DNA from: Clostridium sp. CAG:273
GTDB lineage: Bacteria > Bacillota > Clostridia > TANB77 > CAG-508
NCBI GenBank assembly: GCA_000438355.1
Contig: FR901439.1
Span: 1 to 7,190, forward strand
Reading direction: 5' to 3'
Length of the DNA stretch: 7,190 bases
Both the position numbers and the translations under genes were made by a program. Positions within the stretch are counted from its first letter, which is position 1, and every line of letters starts with the position of its first letter. This document shows, piece after piece, positions 1 to 6,248 of this stretch. The notes beneath the pieces were generated by a model. That model was not told the DNA's origin, made no database searches, and worked only from the letters and a program-made list of their open reading frames with translations.

Positions 1-224
1 ATATATGTAAGCATAGAGTTGAAAAATATAATTATATATGTGATAAATAAAATTTTAAATTTACTTCTTAATAAAAACTTAATGATTTAACTAATTTTTT
101 CTTAATAAATTATATGGTATTATAAGTTCATAAAATAAAGCTTAATAATTTTAAATATAAAATTTAGTAGGCAGAAAACTAAAAATTTTAAAGATTTTAA
201 AAATTTAAGTTAGGAGGAGATAAA
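1..224. other. AT-rich leader upstream of the ABC exporter operon
   Basis: No supportable gene lies here. One frame stays open to about base 90, but its composition is low-complexity and it looks like chance; the tail of a gene further upstream cannot be excluded. The stretch holds four copies of the octamer CTTAATRA (67-74, 78-85, 101-108, 141-148), a promoter candidate near 115-123, and a strong ribosome binding site AGGAGGAGA at 212-220 serving the GTG at 225. Confidence 0.6.
95..123 (+). promoter_or_regulatory. Candidate extended -10 sigma-A promoter for the ABC operon
   Basis: An extended -10 (TGG then TATTAT) lies at 115-123. Seventeen bases upstream there is only a T-run at 95-100 as a poor -35. 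The TGN extension could compensate for this. It would give a leader of about 95 bases before the GTG at 225. In such AT-rich DNA, TATTAT hexamers are common, so confidence is modest. Confidence 0.35.
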
Positions 225-1130
225 GTGGGAGATGTAGTACTTAAGTGTGAACACTTACACAAAAACTTTGGGAAAAAGGAAATTTTAAAAGATGTTTCTT
301 TAGAATTGGAGAAAGGAGATATTTTAGGTTTTATAGGACCTAATGGAGCTGGAAAAACAACTACTATTAAACTTATTTTAGGACTTCAAAGTATTACTAG
401 TGGAACAGTTAAAATTAATGGATATGATATAACAAGTAATTTTACAAATGCAATAAGAAATGTAGGAGCAATAGTAGAGAATCCAGATTTATACATGTAC
501 TTAACTGGATATGAGAATTTAAAGTTAATTGCGAATTTGTATAAAGGAGTTGGAAAAGAAAGAATAGACGAAGTTGTAAAATTAGTAAAATTAGAAAATA
601 GAATAAACGACAAAGTATCGAGATATTCCCTAGGAATGAGACAAAGATTGGGAATTGCTCAAGCTATTTTGCACAAACCTAATTTATTAATTTTAGATGA
701 ACCAACAAATGGTTTAGACCCTGAAGGAATAAAAGAAATAAGGGAACTTTTAAAAGATTTAGCAGAAAAAGAAGAAATGGCAGTTTTAATATCAAGTCAC
801 AATCTTTTAGAATTAGAGACTTTTTGTAATAAAATTTGTATTATAAAAAATGGTAAAGTAATGGAAACAAACAAAATTGAAGATGTAAAAAATATTGCGA
901 AAAGTGGATATATATTTGAAATTGATAATACAGAAATGATAGATAAAATGTTTAAAAATGTAACAATTGTAAATAGGAATATGTTTAAAATAGCAGTTGA
1001 TAGAGATGAAGTACCAAGTGTTATAAAAAAACTTGTAGAAAATGACATAAAAATTTATGCTGTAAATGAAAATAAAATTTCATTAGAGGATGCATTCTTA
1101 AAAAAGACAGGGGGTAATGTAATTGATTAG
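225..1130 (+). CDS. ABC transporter ATP-binding protein (BcrA/lantibiotic-immunity type)
   Basis: This is the cytoplasmic ATPase of an ABC exporter, 301 residues. Seen: Walker A GPNGAGKT (38-45), signature-region YSLGMRQRLG (134-143), Walker B LLILDEPTNGLD (154-165) and H-loop SSHN (190-193). The Q-loop glutamine is replaced by Glu (VENP, 84-87) and LSGGQ reads YSLGM. Both changes are typical of the BcrA-like branch that exports or detoxifies peptide antibiotics. About 90 residues follow the H-loop as an accessory C-terminal domain. The GTG start is chosen because AGGAGGAGA at 212-220 sits at ideal spacing and the ATG at 232 is out of frame. The gene overlaps the permease by 8 bp, so the two are surely a pair. 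The substrate (bacitracin, lantibiotic or other) cannot be told, since no regulator or peptide gene is in view. Confidence 0.93.
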   Translation: MGDVVLKCEHLHKNFGKKEILKDVSLELEKGDILGFIGPNGAGKTTTIKLILGLQSITSGTVKINGYDITSNFTNAIRNVGAIVENPDLYMYLTGYENLKLIANLYKGVGKERIDEVVKLVKLENRINDKVSRYSLGMRQRLGIAQAILHKPNLLILDEPTNGLDPEGIKEIRELLKDLAEKEEMAVLISSHNLLELETFCNKICIIKNGKVMETNKIEDVKNIAKSGYIFEIDNTEMIDKMFKNVTIVNRNMFKIAVDRDEVPSVIKKLVENDIKIYAVNENKISLEDAFLKKTGGNVID

Positions 1131-2592
1131 ATTAATAAAAAATGAGTTTGCTAAGATTTTTAAAAAGAAAAGTTTTTACATAGTTATGCTAGTGACTTTA
1201 ATTTTTATAGTAGGCTATAATATAATAATGAGAAACATAAGTAATTCAGAAAATATAAACTATTATGGCAATTTAGATGAGCAAATAGATTATGTAGAAA
1301 AAGATCTTCAAGAATTAGATCCATTAAAAGAAAGCGATAAATCACAATATATAGATTATAAGTCTAGTTTGGAAACTTATAAGTTAATGAAAAAATATGG
1401 AGTAAATTCATGGCAATTTTCAATTGTTCTATCAAAAGTAAATCCATATTTAAGAGAGCTAGCAACATTTGATACAGAGAAAAATAAGGATGAAGTAGCT
1501 TATAAAAAAACTTTAGAAAAATGTAATGAACTAATTTCCAAATTAGATAAAGAAGATTGGCAATTTTTTGCAAAAAGTGACTTAGAAGAAGCAGAAAAAC
1601 AATTAAATGAACAAAATAAAATAATAAAAGAATCAAAAAGTGATAAAGAGATAGCAGAAGCTAACAAAATGATAAAATATTTACAAGTTCAAAAGCAGAC
1701 ATTAGAGTGGAGATTAGAGAAAAATATTAGTTATGAATCTAGTTATTATAATAGGTTAATAGATAATTATTATAATTCAAGTATAAACATTATAGACTTT
1801 GAGGCAGGCGGAGGAAAAACAGAAAGCACTTTAATGAAACAAGATTATTATGATGATTTAGAACGTGCAAATAAGGCTAGATATGATATTGAAAATGGTA
1901 CTAGAACACAGGACGAAAGCAATGCTAGAGGTATGTTAGTAAACTTCTTCTCACACTATGAAATATTTATAGTTATAATAATTGTTATGATAGCAGGTAC
2001 AATTGTTAGTGAAGAATTTAATAAAGGAACAATAAAACTTTTACTTGTAAGACCATATAAAAGAGCAACAATACTTACTTCTAAATTTATTACATGTTTA
2101 ATTATGGTTGCGATTATAATAATTTCTATTATGCTAATGCAATTTATAGTAGGAGGTATAATATTTGGTTTTGATAGCTTTGGTACGCCTACTATAGAAT
2201 ATGATTTTAATGCACATGAAATTCAAGAAATGAACATAGCAAGTTATATGCTAATACAAACAATTGGAAAGCTTCCTATATATGTTTTATTAATGACACT
2301 CTCATTTGCACTTAGTACATTATTTAATAATAGTGCAGTTGCAATTACATTAACATTGCTAGGTTATATGGGATCTTCTATGATTAATATGATTGGTTTA
2401 CAAATGGACTTAGACTGGATAAGATATTTTGTTACTCCTAACTGGGACTTAACACAGCACTTCTTTGGAGCACTTCCTATGTATGAGGGTACAACAATTG
2501 AATTCTCAATTGTCATAAATGCTATATATTTTATAATTATGCTAATACCAACATATATAGTGTTTAAGAAAAGAAATATAAAGAATATATAA
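1123..2592 (+). CDS. ABC-2 type permease with a large extracytoplasmic coiled-coil-like loop
   Basis: This is the membrane partner of the preceding ATPase, 489 residues. Predicted membrane segments by hydrophobicity are at about 18-36, 279-296, 322-349, 373-400, 402-427 and 462-481, giving six spans. Between spans 1 and 2 lie about 240 residues rich in Lys, Glu and Gln with heptad-like stretches (about 125-200), presumably outside the membrane. Just after span 2 is the ABC-2 hallmark region IVSEEFNKGTIKLLLVRPYK (294-313), which usually contacts the ATPase side. The start is TTG: the only nearby in-frame ATG (1117) is followed at once by TAA. AGGGGG at 1109-1114 lies 8 bases upstream of the TTG. 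The 8-bp overlap with the ATPase suggests translational coupling. The family assignment is firm and the transported substrate is unknown. Confidence 0.9.
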   Translation: MIRLIKNEFAKIFKKKSFYIVMLVTLIFIVGYNIIMRNISNSENINYYGNLDEQIDYVEKDLQELDPLKESDKSQYIDYKSSLETYKLMKKYGVNSWQFSIVLSKVNPYLRELATFDTEKNKDEVAYKKTLEKCNELISKLDKEDWQFFAKSDLEEAEKQLNEQNKIIKESKSDKEIAEANKMIKYLQVQKQTLEWRLEKNISYESSYYNRLIDNYYNSSINIIDFEAGGGKTESTLMKQDYYDDLERANKARYDIENGTRTQDESNARGMLVNFFSHYEIFIVIIIVMIAGTIVSEEFNKGTIKLLLVRPYKRATILTSKFITCLIMVAIIIISIMLMQFIVGGIIFGFDSFGTPTIEYDFNAHEIQEMNIASYMLIQTIGKLPIYVLLMTLSFALSTLFNNSAVAITLTLLGYMGSSMINMIGLQMDLDWIRYFVTPNWDLTQHFFGALPMYEGTTIEFSIVINAIYFIIMLIPTYIVFKKRNIKNI

Positions 2593-2770
2593 AATGAATA
2601 TTAAAACAAATTTTTCTATATATTCGTCAATTCAATTATCAAAAATTTTTTAAAGTATCATAAGAAGTTTAAAGTTTGCACAAACTTTCCAATATACTTT
2701 TTACAGTAAACTATAATAAATATTGTAAGATATAAAAGATATAAAAGATATAATAGATGTAATAGATTAT
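2593..2770. other. Non-coding gap between the exporter operon and the yabG remnant
   Basis: No ORF or RNA gene is visible. The gap contains a perfect dyad (2671-2688), a small TTTAC-A-GTAAA palindrome (2700-2710) and a 9-bp tandem repeat (2728-2773), and it runs into the terminator hairpin starting at 2771. Confidence 0.6.
2671..2688. repeat. Perfect inverted repeat, 8-bp arms
   Basis: AAAGTTTG and CAAACTTT are separated by CA. As RNA it could form a 7-bp stem with a GCAC loop, but no immediate U-tract follows (the next T-run is about 9 bases on). It is therefore either a weak upstream hairpin of the operon's 3' end or a protein-binding dyad. Confidence 0.5.
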
Positions 2771-2773
2771 AAA
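2728..2773. repeat. Degenerate 9-bp tandem repeat (AGATATAAA)
   Basis: Five consecutive units can be read: AGATATAAA twice, then AGATATAAT, AGATGTAAT and a 10-base AGATTATAAA. A further AGATGTTAA runs into the terminator stem. The array lies in the 3' non-coding region of two converging transcripts. No function is evident; replication slippage in AT-rich DNA is the simplest origin. Confidence 0.65.
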
Positions 2774-2815
2774 AGATGTTAATATTGTATTATTATAATA
2801 TTAACATCTTTTTAT
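2771..2815. terminator. Bidirectional rho-independent terminator
   Basis: A perfect 16-bp stem pairs 2771-2786 with 2797-2812 around a 10-base loop. It is followed by T-runs on both strands (TTTTT on +, TTTT on -). It lies between the plus-strand exporter operon and the minus-strand yabG remnant and can stop both. The stem is almost wholly A-T apart from two G-C pairs. The last codons of the yabG reading frame lie inside the hairpin, with the stop in its loop. Confidence 0.85.
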
Positions 2816-3375
2816 GTTTTTTTCCTTTTGTACCTATACCGCTAATTCCTCTTTGACCATCACGAAGCTTATTTTCAAAATCACGAATTGTAACAAATTT
2901 AGAGCTATCAGCAGTTGCAATAGTTTCTGCAACAACTAAAGGATCAACAAAATCAATTAAAATTCTTGCAGGAGATGAAGCAAAATTAGCCCCTGCTAAG
3001 ATTAAGCCTTCATAATAACTTTGACAAGCTCCTGCAAATATGGCTAAATTATTATTTGCTGTATCAAATTCTCTAGCATTTTTAACACATTTTATAAAGT
3101 ATTTCGAGTTTTTATAGTTATACAAATCATTATAATTAGTACCGTTTTTTTATCATTCCATCATGACCGGTTATTACTAAAATATCTGGATTATATTTTT
3201 TTAATAAATTTTTTATAACTGAAGGTTGTCTATATTCTGGTATATACTTAACAATTGCTTGTAAACCAGCTTTTTTATAATATAAACTTGATTTATCTGT
3301 GTATCTTCTGTCACCATCTAAGTGCAAAATTTTACCGATATGATTCGTGGTACAGTAATTTGTCCATATAATCAC
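2793..3375 (-). pseudogene. yabG: Sporulation protease YabG, degraded (N-terminal loss plus frameshift)
   Basis: YabG is a late mother-cell cysteine protease that trims spore coat proteins. Two adjacent reading blocks match its C-terminal two thirds. The upstream block (3375-3136) carries GKILHLDGDR, NPDILVITGHDG with the likely catalytic His, and ends at TAA. The downstream block (to 2793) carries IFAGACQSYYEG with the likely catalytic Cys, AGANFASSP and GISGIGTKGK. Dropping one A from the A7 run (plus-strand T7 at 3145-3151) joins them cleanly as MIKNGTNYNDLYNYKNSKYF. The joined product would be about 193 residues against roughly 290 for the family. About 100 N-terminal residues are missing, and there is no room for them before veg. 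The GTG at 3375 lies inside the ribosome binding site. The well-placed ATG at 3367 gives only an 11-residue peptide in the third frame. All three frames are therefore used, and I read this as a real pseudogene. The A7 shift alone could be a sequencing error. Confidence 0.85.
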
Positions 3376-3378
3376 CTC
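3365..3378 (-). promoter_or_regulatory. Orphaned ribosome binding site and ATG of yabG
   Basis: GAGGTGAT at 3378-3371 is followed after three bases by ATG at 3367-3365. This is an ideal start signal, but its frame ends after MDKLLYHESYR at a TAA (3334-3332) and does not match the YabG body, which is in another frame. It is probably the original yabG start left behind by an internal deletion. Confidence 0.6.
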
Positions 3379-3396
3379 ATATAAGCCGACTTAGTA

Positions 3397-3424
3397 TATA
3401 ATATGTCGAAACTTGTAAAAGGTT
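3397..3424 (-). promoter_or_regulatory. Sigma-K-like promoter driving yabG
   Basis: Read on the minus strand, AACC at 3424-3421 fits the sigma-K -35 (mACm). Sixteen bases after its AC comes CATATTATA at 3405-3397, a full match to CATAnnnTA. The predicted start near 3390 leaves a leader of about 23 bases to the ATG at 3367, with the ribosome binding site between. In B. subtilis, yabG is known to be sigma-K dependent, so both match and context agree. Confidence 0.65.
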
Positions 3425-3527
3425 CTTATATGTATTATGTATGAAATATAAATGTAATACAAATGTAATATAACGTTAAATAGCTTAACAATGGCTGTGT
3501 ATAGCTATTTTGATGGCAGTATTATTT

Positions 3528-3556
3528 TTGACAATTTATGTCGTAAATGGTATAAT
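3528..3556 (+). promoter_or_regulatory. Perfect-consensus sigma-A promoter of veg
   Basis: TTGACA at 3528-3533, a 17-base spacer and TATAAT at 3551-3556 match the consensus at all 12 positions. A TG at 3548-3549 also makes an extended -10. Transcription should start near 3563, giving a short leader of about 23 bases. The B. subtilis veg gene is named for its very strong vegetative promoter, and the same property appears kept here. Confidence 0.93.
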
Positions 3557-3585
3557 CTAGCTATATTTTAGAAGTAGGTGATAAA

Positions 3586-3882
3586 ATGATTTGCCCAAAT
3601 GATATTGCAACACTAAAGACAGATATCAATGAAAAAATAGGACAAAAGATAATAGTAAAAGGTTCCTTAGGAAGAAGTAAATCGTTTGAGAAAGAAGCCA
3701 CTATACAAAAAGCATATCCTAGCCTTTTTGTCATAAAATATACAGAAGAAAATAGAAATGTAAGTTATAGTTACACAGATGTTTTAACAAGAACTGTTGA
3801 AGTAGATGTGTTTAATGGAGAAAGTTATAGTCCATTATTTGTACCTTCAGACACAATAAAAAAGAAAAGAGCTATAGTGTAA
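3586..3882 (+). CDS. veg: Veg family protein
   Basis: A small cytoplasmic protein of 98 residues in the Veg (DUF1021) family. B. subtilis Veg is about 86 residues, is made abundantly in vegetative growth, and has been linked to biofilm matrix regulation and spore outgrowth; its biochemical role is not settled. Family marks seen: INEKIGQKIIVKGSLGRSK (14-32), AYPSLFVIKY (43-52) and VSYSYTDVLTRTVEV (59-73). The C-terminal 20 or so residues, ending KKKRAIV, extend past the conserved part. The ATG is set by AGGTGAT at 3576-3582. The gene has its own consensus promoter and terminator, so it is monocistronic. The veg position between yabG and sipL is the usual clostridial order as I recall it, and supports the call. 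Confidence 0.92.
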   Translation: MICPNDIATLKTDINEKIGQKIIVKGSLGRSKSFEKEATIQKAYPSLFVIKYTEENRNVSYSYTDVLTRTVEVDVFNGESYSPLFVPSDTIKKKRAIV

Positions 3883-3899
3883 TAAAATATTTTATAATT

Positions 3900-3926
3900 A
3901 AATTCCTAGAAATAGGAATTTTTTTT
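3900..3926 (+). terminator. Rho-independent terminator of veg
   Basis: A 9-bp stem (3900-3908 with 3913-3921) is closed by a stable GAAA tetraloop, with an eight-base T-run at 3919-3926. It lies 18 bases past the veg stop and separates veg from the sipL-yunB unit. Confidence 0.9.
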
Positions 3927-3938
3927 ATTGTAAATAAA

Positions 3939-3947
3939 TATACATTA
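3939..3947 (+). promoter_or_regulatory. Possible mother-cell (sigma-E/sigma-K) -10 for sipL-yunB
   Basis: TATACATTA agrees with the sigma-E -10 (CATACAnT) at 7 of 8 places and with sigma-K (CATAnnnTA) at all but the first. It sits about 30 bases before the sipL start. The -35 zone falls in the veg terminator T-run and shows no clear match, and no sigma-A promoter is evident. Sigma-E control is what is known for sipL in C. difficile and yunB in B. subtilis, so this is a context-led guess. Confidence 0.3.
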
Positions 3948-3975
3948 ACTATCAGAATTTAAGGAGGGATAAAAA

Positions 3976-5508
3976 ATGGCTATTGAGACAGTAAAAGATA
4001 GCTTATGTGTAAACCAAGTAATATTACAGAAGACTAATAATTTTATTATAGAAGATGATGTAATAGTTCCAGATATAAAGCCAGACATTATAAATGCAGT
4101 AAGTACAAGTGGGACTATATGTATTTATAAAAAAGAGATATCTAATGGAAAAGTTAAAATAGAAGGAAAAATAGATACATATATAATGTATTTAGCAGAT
4201 ACAGAAGATGGATACATAAGAAGCCTAAATACTAGTTTGGAATTTTCACAAAGTTTTAATATATCAGAAGCACAAGATGGAATGGATTTAAATTTAGACT
4301 TAAATGTAAGAAGTATAGACTGTAAAGTTTTAAATGGAAGGAAAGTAAACTTAAGAGCAATTGTTGACGCAAATATTATTATATCTGCTAATGAAAATGT
4401 AGATTTTATAAAACAAGTAAATAACGTAGGTGATGTACAGGTATTAAATAAGAAATTTAATGTAAATTCACTTGTAGGGAGTGGAGAAACAAAAACATAT
4501 GCAAAAGATACAATAAAATTAAATGAGACGGATAATTTAGCAGAAATAATGAAATGCAATTTTAGAATATTAAATAAAGATGTAAAAATAAGCTATAACA
4601 AAGTTTTGGTTAAATCAGATTTAGAGGCTAAAATATTATATTTAACAGATGATAATAGAATAAACTCTGTAGAGACAATAATTCCTGTTATGGGATTTAT
4701 AGATGTACAAGATATAACCGAAGAAAACATATGTGATGTAAAATATGAAATATGCAATGTTGTAATAGAGCCAAAAAGCGTTGAAGAGCATGCAATTTAT
4801 GTGGAAGTTGAAATAAAAATACATGGAGAAGCATATCAAAATAAGGAGTTAAATATAATACAAGATTTATATAGTCCAAATGCTGAGCTTAGTTTTACAC
4901 AGAAACAAATTCAAGCTATGCAAACAAAGAAAACTATGCAAGATACCTGTAGTATAAGAGATAAGCAAATAATTCCAGAAATGCATGGTGGAAAAATTTA
5001 TGATGTAGATATTATGCCATTTATTATAAAACAAAGTGTGTCAAACAATAAAATTTTATATGAAGGTGAAGTGAAACTAAATTTTGTATATTCAGTAAAT
5101 AATTTTTCTGGAATTGATACAAGAGAAATGGTGTTACCATTTAACTTTTCTATGCAAAGTGATGAAATAGATACAAATACTAATATAGATACAGGTATTG
5201 AAGTAGGACTTCAAAATTTTGTAGTAACATCAGATGAAAGTATAGATATTAAAATAGACCTTATATTTAAAGTTTCTATGTCTAATAATTCAAGAATAAA
5301 TGTTATAGATGGTGTAGAAATAGATGAAAATAAAAATATTTATAAATATAGTATGGTAATTTACTTTGTAAAACCAGGAGATAGTTTATGGAAAATAGCT
5401 AAGAAGTTTGGAAGCACTGTTTCTGCAATAGCAGAAGTAAACAATATAGAACAAGTAGATAACATTTCTGTAGGTCAACAGCTATTTATTCCAAGGTATA
5501 ATGGTTAA
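3976..5508 (+). CDS. sipL: SipL-like spore coat morphogenesis protein (SPOCS/DUF3794 and LysM)
   Basis: 510 residues, no signal peptide or membrane span, consistent with a mother-cell coat protein. The first 450 residues are beta-rich SPOCS (DUF3794) material: a first unit from about 20-125 (marked by VPDIKPDIINAVSTSG at 31-46), a second about 195-290 and a third about 340-435. Each has alternating hydrophobic strands with a recurring hx(Y)hxD/N pattern. A LysM domain closes the protein (about 463-507: VKPGDSLWKIAKKFG, then VGQQLFIPR). In C. difficile, SipL has this architecture, binds SpoIVA through LysM and is needed to fix the coat to the forespore. The ATG is set by AAGGAGG at 3961-3967. 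The gene overlaps yunB by 8 bp. The order yabG-veg-sipL supports orthology rather than another DUF3794 protein. Confidence 0.88.
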   Translation: MAIETVKDSLCVNQVILQKTNNFIIEDDVIVPDIKPDIINAVSTSGTICIYKKEISNGKVKIEGKIDTYIMYLADTEDGYIRSLNTSLEFSQSFNISEAQDGMDLNLDLNVRSIDCKVLNGRKVNLRAIVDANIIISANENVDFIKQVNNVGDVQVLNKKFNVNSLVGSGETKTYAKDTIKLNETDNLAEIMKCNFRILNKDVKISYNKVLVKSDLEAKILYLTDDNRINSVETIIPVMGFIDVQDITEENICDVKYEICNVVIEPKSVEEHAIYVEVEIKIHGEAYQNKELNIIQDLYSPNAELSFTQKQIQAMQTKKTMQDTCSIRDKQIIPEMHGGKIYDVDIMPFIIKQSVSNNKILYEGEVKLNFVYSVNNFSGIDTREMVLPFNFSMQSDEIDTNTNIDTGIEVGLQNFVVTSDESIDIKIDLIFKVSMSNNSRINVIDGVEIDENKNIYKYSMVIYFVKPGDSLWKIAKKFGSTVSAIAEVNNIEQVDNISVGQQLFIPRYNG

Positions 5509-6208
5509 AAATGATACAAAAATTTATACAAGACATAGAATTAAATTACCAAAGATAACAGAGGATAGAAACAAAAGAAAAATTATAAAAATTTTATTAA
5601 TACTTGTTATTGCAATTACTATAGTAAGAGCAGTATTGCTTAGTATAAATCCAATAATAGAAGAAAAATGTAAAACAGTTGCAAAATCTATTGCAACAAA
5701 AATATCAAATGAACAAGCAACTTTAGTAATGGCAAAATATACATATGAAGATTTAATAAATGTAATAAAAGATGAAAATGGAAATATAAAAATGATAGGA
5801 ACAAATATAATTTCGGTAAATGAAATTATATCAGACATACCAATAAAAATACAGGAAGAATTGGAGAAAAGTGAAAACAACAACTTTAATATAAAATTGG
5901 GAAGCTTTTTTGGAAGTAAAATTTTTTCTGGAATGGGGCCTAACATAAACATAAAGATACAGTTAGATGGAACAGTTGAAACAGATTTAAAATCTGAATT
6001 TACATCACAAGGAATAAACCAAACATTACATAGAATATATTTAGATGTAGTGTGTAAAGTAAGCATACTTACACCTGTTAATGTAATAAGTGAGGAAATA
6101 AAGAATCAAGTACTTCTAGTAGAAGGAATAATTGCAGGAGAAATACCAGAGAGCTATTATAATTTAGAAGGATTAGAGAAAAAAGATGCAATTGAGATAG
6201 TAAATTAA
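5501..6208 (+). CDS. yunB: Sporulation protein YunB
   Basis: 235 residues, close to the family's usual length of about 250. A basic N-terminus is followed by one membrane anchor at about 28-48, and the rest is probably on the outer face of the membrane. Family marks seen: GSFFGSKIFSGMGPNINIKI (134-153), SQGINQTLHRIYLDV (169-183), which matches the SEAGINQT-type core of YunB, and VEGIIAGEIPESYY (207-220). In B. subtilis, yunB is a sigma-E-dependent sporulation gene whose exact role is unclear. Here it starts inside the last codons of sipL with only a weak AAGG (5493-5496), so it is probably translationally coupled and shares the sipL transcript. No clear terminator follows. Confidence 0.88.
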   Translation: MVKNDTKIYTRHRIKLPKITEDRNKRKIIKILLILVIAITIVRAVLLSINPIIEEKCKTVAKSIATKISNEQATLVMAKYTYEDLINVIKDENGNIKMIGTNIISVNEIISDIPIKIQEELEKSENNNFNIKLGSFFGSKIFSGMGPNINIKIQLDGTVETDLKSEFTSQGINQTLHRIYLDVVCKVSILTPVNVISEEIKNQVLLVEGIIAGEIPESYYNLEGLEKKDAIEIVN

Positions 6209-6248
6209 TATTATATATGTGTTTCTATTGTTTATGATGATTCAATCA

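Larger units (their letters stand above)
3376..3585. other. Divergent promoter region between yabG and veg
   Basis: There is no gene here. From left to right it holds the yabG promoter, a direct repeat AAATGTAATA (3450-3459 and 3461-3470), the palindrome TAACGTTA (3471-3478), an inverted repeat AAATAGCT / AGCTATTT (3478-3485 and 3503-3510) and the veg promoter (3528-3556). The repeats could be regulator sites or chance in AT-rich DNA. Confidence 0.6.

Noticed and set aside
1117..1122. ATG in the permease frame just upstream of its TTG start
   Set aside because: It is followed immediately by TAA, so it cannot start the permease.
1807..1821. GGGKT (permease residues 229-233) resembling a P-loop
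   Set aside because: It lacks the full GxxxxGK[ST] pattern and lies in the extracytoplasmic loop of a membrane protein.
2606..2652. AAATTTTT / AAAAATTT pairing after the permease as a terminator
   Set aside because: The arms are pure A/T with a loop of about 25 bases, unstable and expected by chance; the strong hairpin at 2771-2812 is the better terminator.
3373..3375. GTG as the start of a short independent minus-strand gene
   Set aside because: The GTG is part of the GAGGTGAT ribosome binding site of the ATG at 3367, and the frame matches the middle of YabG, so this is a gene fragment and not a new small gene.
4125..4559. 144-codon open frame on the minus strand opposite sipL
   Set aside because: Antisense shadow of a recognised gene with no family marks or ribosome binding site.
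5524..6066. Long open frame (180 codons) on the minus strand opposite yunB
   Set aside because: It lies wholly antisense to a recognised gene. Its hydrophobic, Phe/Ser/Ile-rich composition is what AT-rich antisense DNA gives, and it has no domain.
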